From Algihabitans albus (lineage in GTDB: Bacteria; Pseudomonadota; Alphaproteobacteria; Kiloniellales; DSM-21159), in contig NZ_QXNY01000005.1 of the NCBI RefSeq assembly GCF_003572205.1, positions 310,001 to 374,000 of the forward strand: DNA of 64,000 bases, read 5' to 3'. The notes beneath the pieces are model-generated. The model did no database searches, had not been told where the DNA came from, and was given only the letters and a program-made list of their open reading frames with translations. Positions 59,410-64,000 of the stretch are shown in pieces. The position numbers were made by a program, and so were the translations under genes. How positions within the stretch are numbered: the first letter of the stretch is position 1; each line of letters starts with the position of its first letter.

Positions 59410-60921
59410 TCACTCCGTATCTGAGGCGAGTCCCCGCAACTGTGCCAAACGGCGGCCTGCGTCTTCAATCGCTTCGACAGGATAGGCGGCGAAGCCCAAT
59501 AGCAGGCCGGGTCGCTTCGCACGTCCTGCGTAGTACATCGACAGCGGACGCGCGATGATCTCTTTGTTCCAAAGATCTCTGGCAACCTCGACGTCGTCGG
59601 CGCCGTTGCGCAGCGGAACCACCAAGTGCATGCCGCCAGTCATCTCGTAGGCGGGTGGCCGATAACCCACGATCCGGCGAAGAACCGAAATCATCGCTTG
59701 TTGCCGGTCTCGATAGAGCGCCCGCATACGGCGCAAGTGGGCGGCGTACAGACCTCGATGCATGAACTCGGCCAGGACCATCTGCTCCATGATCGGAGCA
59801 TGGCGGTCGATCACGGCGCGCGCCTTGGCGAAGTCCTCGGCGATATCCATCGGAACGAGAAGGAAGCCGAGCCGAAACGACGGTAGCAAGGTCTTCGAGA
59901 AAGTACCCATATGAATCACGCGGCCGGAGCGGTCGAGACTTTGCAGTGCTGGTAACAGATGCCCCGCGTATCGTGTTTCCGAATCGTAGTCGTCTTCGAG
60001 AATCCAGGCTCCGGTGCCGTGTGAAACTTCAACGAGTGCTTGCCTCCGTTCCGGCGACATTGTCGCTCCGAGCGGATACTGCCGTGCGGGAGATACGCAG
60101 ATCAGCCGCGGCGTGGCGAAGCGATCGCGGGCCTGGGCCACATCCAGACCGTCGTCGTCAATCGGGACCGGCAGCACGTGACAGCCGTTGGCGAGCAAGG
60201 AGGCGCGTATGCCGATGTACCCTGGCTCCTCTATCCAAACCGGGTCGCCGCGATCGAGCAACATGCGCGTCACGAGATCCAGTCCCTGTTGCGATCCACT
60301 CGTCACTATCACTTGGGCAGCCACACAATTCAGCCCACGGGCTGTCCGCAGATGATGGGCAATGGCTTCGCGCAGCGGCTCGTACCCGGCATTCGAGACT
60401 TGAACCAGCGAAGAGCCGGTCAGGCGCCCCGACACCTCGCTCATCAGTCGCAACCAAGTTCGAATGGGAAAGGCGCGAAGGTCGGGAACGTCGGGCATGA
60501 AGGGGGCGGGACGTTCGGTCAAACCGGGTGGACACTGCTCCATGAGGGAGCGGCCCCGCCGCGACAGGCGCTTGAACGGATATCCCCGCTGCCCGCTTTG
60601 GAATGCCATACCGGGAGCGACGGCTTCCGGCCTGGTCGGCGGCTGTTCGGGAATTTCCTTCGCCACATAGGTTCCGTCGCCGACCCGTGAATCCACATAG
60701 CCTTCGCCTTTTAGGATCTCGAAAACCTGTAAAACCGTATTGCGCGAAACTCCCCATTCTGAAGCGAGCGTTCTGGTAGAGGCTAATCTGGTCGCCGGCG
60801 TCAGGTGGCCGCCCGCGATGTCTGCGCGCAGTTGGTCCACGATCTGCCGATACACCGGAATGCCGCCCGCATGATCGAGGTGGACAGTCGCGAAAGACCC
60901 TCTGGAGCCCGATTTGGCCAA
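59410..60921 (-). CDS. MocR/PdxR-type GntR regulator with aminotransferase domain
   Basis: A 503-residue fusion of an N-terminal GntR winged helix (VYRQIVDQLRADIAGGHL, RTLASEWGVSRNTVLQVFEI) with a class I aminotransferase-like domain. The PLP lysine is in GTFSKTLLPSFRLG; the preceding ILEDDYDSE motif binds the PLP ring. MocR proteins use PLP or a PLP adduct as effector. The start at 60921 is a TTG, with no ATG upstream in frame. It is divergent from the second ABC importer and is its likely regulator. Confidence 0.88.
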   Translation of the reverse strand: MAKSGSRGSFATVHLDHAGGIPVYRQIVDQLRADIAGGHLTPATRLASTRTLASEWGVSRNTVLQVFEILKGEGYVDSRVGDGTYVAKEIPEQPPTRPEAVAPGMAFQSGQRGYPFKRLSRRGRSLMEQCPPGLTERPAPFMPDVPDLRAFPIRTWLRLMSEVSGRLTGSSLVQVSNAGYEPLREAIAHHLRTARGLNCVAAQVIVTSGSQQGLDLVTRMLLDRGDPVWIEEPGYIGIRASLLANGCHVLPVPIDDDGLDVAQARDRFATPRLICVSPARQYPLGATMSPERRQALVEVSHGTGAWILEDDYDSETRYAGHLLPALQSLDRSGRVIHMGTFSKTLLPSFRLGFLLVPMDIAEDFAKARAVIDRHAPIMEQMVLAEFMHRGLYAAHLRRMRALYRDRQQAMISVLRRIVGYRPPAYEMTGGMHLVVPLRNGADDVEVARDLWNKEIIARPLSMYYAGRAKRPGLLLGFAAYPVEAIEDAGRRLAQLRGLASDTE

Positions 60922-61133
60922 GGTGTTGTCATCCAGCCATTCATCAAATTGGCTCCATTCTGTATCCCATAATGGTCCTTCTGCTCAATGACCGGGCGCA
61001 GTTAGCGTTCCTTGCATAGTGCTGAGGCAACCGTCTGACGGCGCATCGAAGGGCGCGGCCAGAACGATGGAGTCCAGTCGAGCAGAAGCCGCGCGCGACG
61101 GAGCTTGCGTGCCAGGCCGGGAAGGAAAAGACG

Positions 61134-62702
61134 ATGAACAGGGACCGTAAGAAGATCGACACGGCGTGTGGGGACTTCGATGCCGGCGGACTTTCGCGCC
61201 GGACCTTTCTGAATCGCCTGGCAGCGCTGGGCGTATCCGCCGGCGTCGCCAATTTCGTGGCACTGTCGCCATTGGGCGCACGCAAGGCCTACGCGGCGAT
61301 CGGCGGGCCCGAAGAACGTGCCTGGGCTCTCGCCCAGGAGATGGCGGCAAAGGCCGAGAAGAAGACGCTGACTCTGCTGATCCCCACCGGGTCTATCGGC
61401 AACATGACCCCCTACGTCGACAAATGGAAGAACGAGCTGGGCATCGATCTGGAGTTCATCGAAGAACCCGACGAGGTGGTGCACACCAAGGGCATGCAGG
61501 AAGCCGTCGCCCGTACCGGTCGCTACGACGTGATGATGCCGACGGCGATGTCCTATCCGGACTGGATCGACTCAGGCGTGATCTACGACCTGACCGACTG
61601 GGTCGAGACCTACAACCCAGAGCTCTTCAACGAAGAATACGGTGTGGTCTTTCCAGCGAGCCACCATGCCCAGCTCTACAACGGGCGGGTCGCCGGTCTG
61701 CTGAATGACGGCGATCAGATCACGCTGCTGTGCCGCAGCGACCATCTGACCGACCCGGACAAGATGAAGGCCTTCGCGGATGCCCATGGCTATCCGCTCG
61801 ACGTGCCGAAGACCTGGACGGAGTATCACGACCTCGCCAAGTTCATGCACGATCCGGACAACAACTTCTTCGGCAGCCTGGAATATCGTTCACGCTACTA
61901 CGTGAAGTGGATGTTCATGCAGCGGCTCATGTCCAAAGGCCGTCTCTACTTCGACGGCGACATGAATCCCACCTTCAACTCCGACGAGGGGTTGGCCGCG
62001 CTGGAGGACATGCTGGCGATCAACCCTTACCTGCATCCGGATGCCTTCAGCTTCACCTGGTCGTCCAACTACAATGCCTTCGGTCGTGGCGCCGGCTTCA
62101 TGAACATTGTCTGGCCGTCCGGCTTCAAATATTCGAAGGCTCCCTCGACCGGGCCTGCCACCACGGGCAAGATCGCAGCGACGGTCATGCCGTCCGATAC
62201 CCTGAGCGATGGCTCGCAGCTCTACGCAGGACTGTTCTGTTGGGGGTATGGCTATGCCGTATCTCGCTACTCGGCCAATCCGGAGCTGGCTTACGCCTAC
62301 GCCCAGTGGATGACCTCTCCGACCGTCTCATCCGACGCCATCCCCTATCTCGGCGGATACTCCGACCCCTATCGTGTCAATCATATGAAGGCACCGACCC
62401 AACGATTGGTCGACACCTATTCGCCCGAATATCTCGACACCCTCTACAACAACATCGTCAACACCGTACCGGACTTCTGCCTGCCGGGCGGGTTCGAGTA
62501 TCAGGACGCGCTCGACAAGGAAGTGCACGCCTGCATGACGGGCGAAAAGGCACCGAAGGAAGCGCTGGACGATGCGGCGCGCGCTTGCGATCGCATCACC
62601 CGCCGTATCGGAAAAGAGAAAGTGAAAGAGTCCTGGCTGTCTCTCGCCAGGAACTTGGCCGAGCCAATCAAGCGAGCCAGCGGCGCTGATCAGTGGGTCT
62701 AG
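61134..62702 (+). CDS. ABC transporter substrate-binding protein, Tat-exported
   Basis: A 522-residue binding protein. The N-terminus has a twin-arginine signal (GLSRRTFLNRLAALGVSAGV near residue 20). The mature part shows typical extracellular solute-binding features (TLLIPTGSIGNMTPYVDKW, VMMPTAMSYPDW, NIVWPSGFKY). Tat export suggests folding in the cytoplasm before transport. With MalF/MalG-like permeases downstream, a sugar, polyol or related solute is likely; a polyamine or amino-acid compound is also possible. No ATPase gene is seen before the window ends. Confidence 0.88.
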   Translation: MNRDRKKIDTACGDFDAGGLSRRTFLNRLAALGVSAGVANFVALSPLGARKAYAAIGGPEERAWALAQEMAAKAEKKTLTLLIPTGSIGNMTPYVDKWKNELGIDLEFIEEPDEVVHTKGMQEAVARTGRYDVMMPTAMSYPDWIDSGVIYDLTDWVETYNPELFNEEYGVVFPASHHAQLYNGRVAGLLNDGDQITLLCRSDHLTDPDKMKAFADAHGYPLDVPKTWTEYHDLAKFMHDPDNNFFGSLEYRSRYYVKWMFMQRLMSKGRLYFDGDMNPTFNSDEGLAALEDMLAINPYLHPDAFSFTWSSNYNAFGRGAGFMNIVWPSGFKYSKAPSTGPATTGKIAATVMPSDTLSDGSQLYAGLFCWGYGYAVSRYSANPELAYAYAQWMTSPTVSSDAIPYLGGYSDPYRVNHMKAPTQRLVDTYSPEYLDTLYNNIVNTVPDFCLPGGFEYQDALDKEVHACMTGEKAPKEALDDAARACDRITRRIGKEKVKESWLSLARNLAEPIKRASGADQWV

Positions 62703-62726
62703 CGGATAGCGGAGCTGTCGTGAGCA

Positions 62727-62762
62727 TGGGAAGCCGAAGCGTTCGCCGCGACCGGCTTCCCA
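62727..62762 (+). terminator. Intercistronic hairpin after the binding-protein gene
   Basis: TGGGAAGCCG (62727-62736) and CGGCTTCCCA (62753-62762) form a perfect 10-bp stem with a 16-base loop and no T-run. Between a binding-protein gene and its permeases this is more likely an mRNA-stabilising or partial-termination element than a full terminator. Confidence 0.5.
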
Positions 62763-62823
62763 CTCCCGAGGTCAGTCTCACTCTTTCGTGCTTCGTGCCG
62801 TCCACCCTTGCAGCGACCTCGCA

Positions 62824-63801
62824 ATGAATGTCGAGACCAAGATTTCAACGGATCGGATTGAGAGGCAAACGACCACGCCGATCGTAACCGAGCCGGACAT
62901 GCCCGACGGGGCCGGTCGACGGCGGCGTTTCGTGCGCGGTCTGATGTTGCCGGGTCAACTGATCTCGCTCTTCGTCCTGGTCGTGCCGCTGCTGGTCGCC
63001 CTGGCATTGAGCTTCACCACCTGGTCGCCGACGCGCGGATCGCTGTTCGACGCCAGCTTCGAGGGATTGTTCAACTACGAAGAACTGCTCTTCTACGACA
63101 CCCGCTTCGTCGAAGCTGTCGTGCGCACCCTGGTCCTTGCGGTCGTCTGTCTCTCGCTGGAGTTCGTGATCGGCCTGGGAATGGCGGTGCTCTTCATGCG
63201 GGAGTTCCGCGGCAAGTCACTTATCTTCTCCACGCTGTTGACACCCATGATGGTGCTGCCGGTGGTGGTCGGTTACACCTTCTGGATGCTGTTCCAGTCG
63301 AACGGCCCGATCAACCAGATGCTGGAGCTGCTGCTGGGCGACGGCGCCGGGCTCGAGTGGTTTCGCAGCGCTTCGCTTGCAACCGCCACGGTCATCATCA
63401 CCGAGGTCTGGCACTGGACGCCACTGTTCTTTCTGATCCTTCTCTCCGGCTTGAACAGCGTTCCGGAGAACCCGATCCGGGCAGCCGTCATTCTCGGAGC
63501 CAGTCCGCGCCAAGTCTTTTGGCGGATCATCTTGCCGATGCTGCTGCCGGTCATCGTCGTGGCCTTCGTCATCCGCTCGATGGAGATCATCAAGCTGTTC
63601 GATGAAGTCTTCATGCTGACCCGCGGCGGTCCGGGGTCTTCGACGGAGACGATCAGCCTCTATATCTACAAGCTTGCCTTCAACGACTTCCAGCTCGCCT
63701 ACGGCGCCGCTGCGGCCTTTCTGGTTCTGCTCGGCACGTTGTTCCTGGTCGATCTGCTGCTGACGCCCATTCGAAAGCAGCTGCTGGAGGGGCGAAATTG
63801 A
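62824..63801 (+). CDS. ABC transporter permease, MalF-like
   Basis: A 325-residue membrane protein with six predicted segments. A 40-residue polar leader precedes the first (LISLFVLVVPLLVALAL). The coupling loop NPIRAAVILGASPRQVFWRIILPML carries the EAA-type pattern. It pairs with the following permease, whose start overlaps its stop (TGATG). ATG 62824 is used; a start at 62788 would add 12 residues. Confidence 0.9.
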   Translation: MNVETKISTDRIERQTTTPIVTEPDMPDGAGRRRRFVRGLMLPGQLISLFVLVVPLLVALALSFTTWSPTRGSLFDASFEGLFNYEELLFYDTRFVEAVVRTLVLAVVCLSLEFVIGLGMAVLFMREFRGKSLIFSTLLTPMMVLPVVVGYTFWMLFQSNGPINQMLELLLGDGAGLEWFRSASLATATVIITEVWHWTPLFFLILLSGLNSVPENPIRAAVILGASPRQVFWRIILPMLLPVIVVAFVIRSMEIIKLFDEVFMLTRGGPGSSTETISLYIYKLAFNDFQLAYGAAAAFLVLLGTLFLVDLLLTPIRKQLLEGRN

Positions 63802-64000
63802 TGCCGGTCCGACCTATCACCTGGCCGCTGGTCGTCGTTCTGATCTTCCTGCTCGTGGTCACGCTGTTCCCGATCTTCTGGATTGCGATGACCGCGATCA
63901 AGCCGCCGACCGACTGGAATGCGGTTCCGGCCGTCTGGATCCCTGCAGAACCGACCCTGATCAATTTCCGGACGCTGTTCGACCCCGACGCGATTCGCGA
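63801..64000 (+). CDS. ABC transporter permease, MalG-like, 5' part
   Basis: The first 66 codons of a second permease, starting ATG at 63801. A first membrane segment (LVVVLIFLLVVTLFPIFWI) is followed by AMTAIKPPTDWNAVPAVW, a typical MalG/UgpE-like beginning. The rest lies outside the window. Confidence 0.85.
   Translation, partial: MPVRPITWPLVVVLIFLLVVTLFPIFWIAMTAIKPPTDWNAVPAVWIPAEPTLINFRTLFDPDAIR

Overview
The window looks like chromosome from a GC-rich alphaproteobacterium, probably of Rhodospirillales type. The evidence is the high-GC codon use, two long dimethylglycine-dehydrogenase-like flavoproteins, a bacterial ligase-associated DNA repair quartet, and many amino-acid or C1 catabolism and ABC-uptake genes. 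No rRNA, tRNA or CRISPR array was seen, so the taxonomic placement is an inference from gene content only.

Bases 1-21.8 kb are ordinary chromosome. They hold a partial photolyase, a secreted fasciclin protein, the four-gene ligase-associated DNA damage set (PdeM phosphoesterase, Lhr-like helicase, beta-CASP-type exonuclease, ATP-dependent ligase) with a HIT gene in its middle, two FAD/GcvT oxidoreductases flanking a methyltransferase and a lipid kinase fused to a helical tail, an SDR with a decayed VOC gene, an amidinotransferase-fold enzyme, an RsmB-like rRNA methyltransferase, a GNAT, a cupin and guaA.

Bases 21.8-38.2 kb are a genomic island inserted at the 3' end of guaA. The last 19 bases of guaA recur with two mismatches at 38209-38227. 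Inside are a P4-type integrase with repeated sites upstream, an AlpA-type excisionase, a MobQ/TraA-like relaxase-helicase with an oriT-like core, two small TraD-like genes, and a seven-gene defence operon on the minus strand (27650-37856): HigA-like regulator, MmeI/YeeA-like DNA methyltransferase, AbiJ/HEPN-like protein, DExH helicase, GIY-YIG nuclease, SIR2 and HerA. Every junction in this operon overlaps by 4-14 bases. SIR2-HerA is a known anti-phage pair. Its translational coupling to a methylase/helicase/nuclease/HEPN module is the most interesting feature of the window.

Bases 38.2-42.8 kb are a second, partly decayed accessory module for zinc homeostasis: Zur, a perfect 18-bp Zur-box-like palindrome, a FolE, a COG0523 metallochaperone split by an in-frame stop, a DUF1826 protein and a CobW remnant. 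It ends near a third, weaker guaA-end-like sequence, which suggests tandem insertion at guaA. Bases 42.9-44.8 kb are a TetR/monooxygenase/GST module with a well-formed terminator. Bases 45-48.5 kb are a graveyard of broken genes and insertion-sequence remnants.

Bases 48.5-64 kb return to ordinary chromosome. On the minus strand lies a catabolic cluster: LysR regulator, DapA-like aldolase, SDR, alpha/beta hydrolase, amidase and a complete Dpp/Opp-type ABC transporter, probably importing and hydrolysing an amide or peptide-like compound of unknown identity. A MocR/PdxR-type regulator then stands divergent from a second ABC importer (Tat-exported binding protein and two MalF/MalG-like permeases), which runs off the window end.
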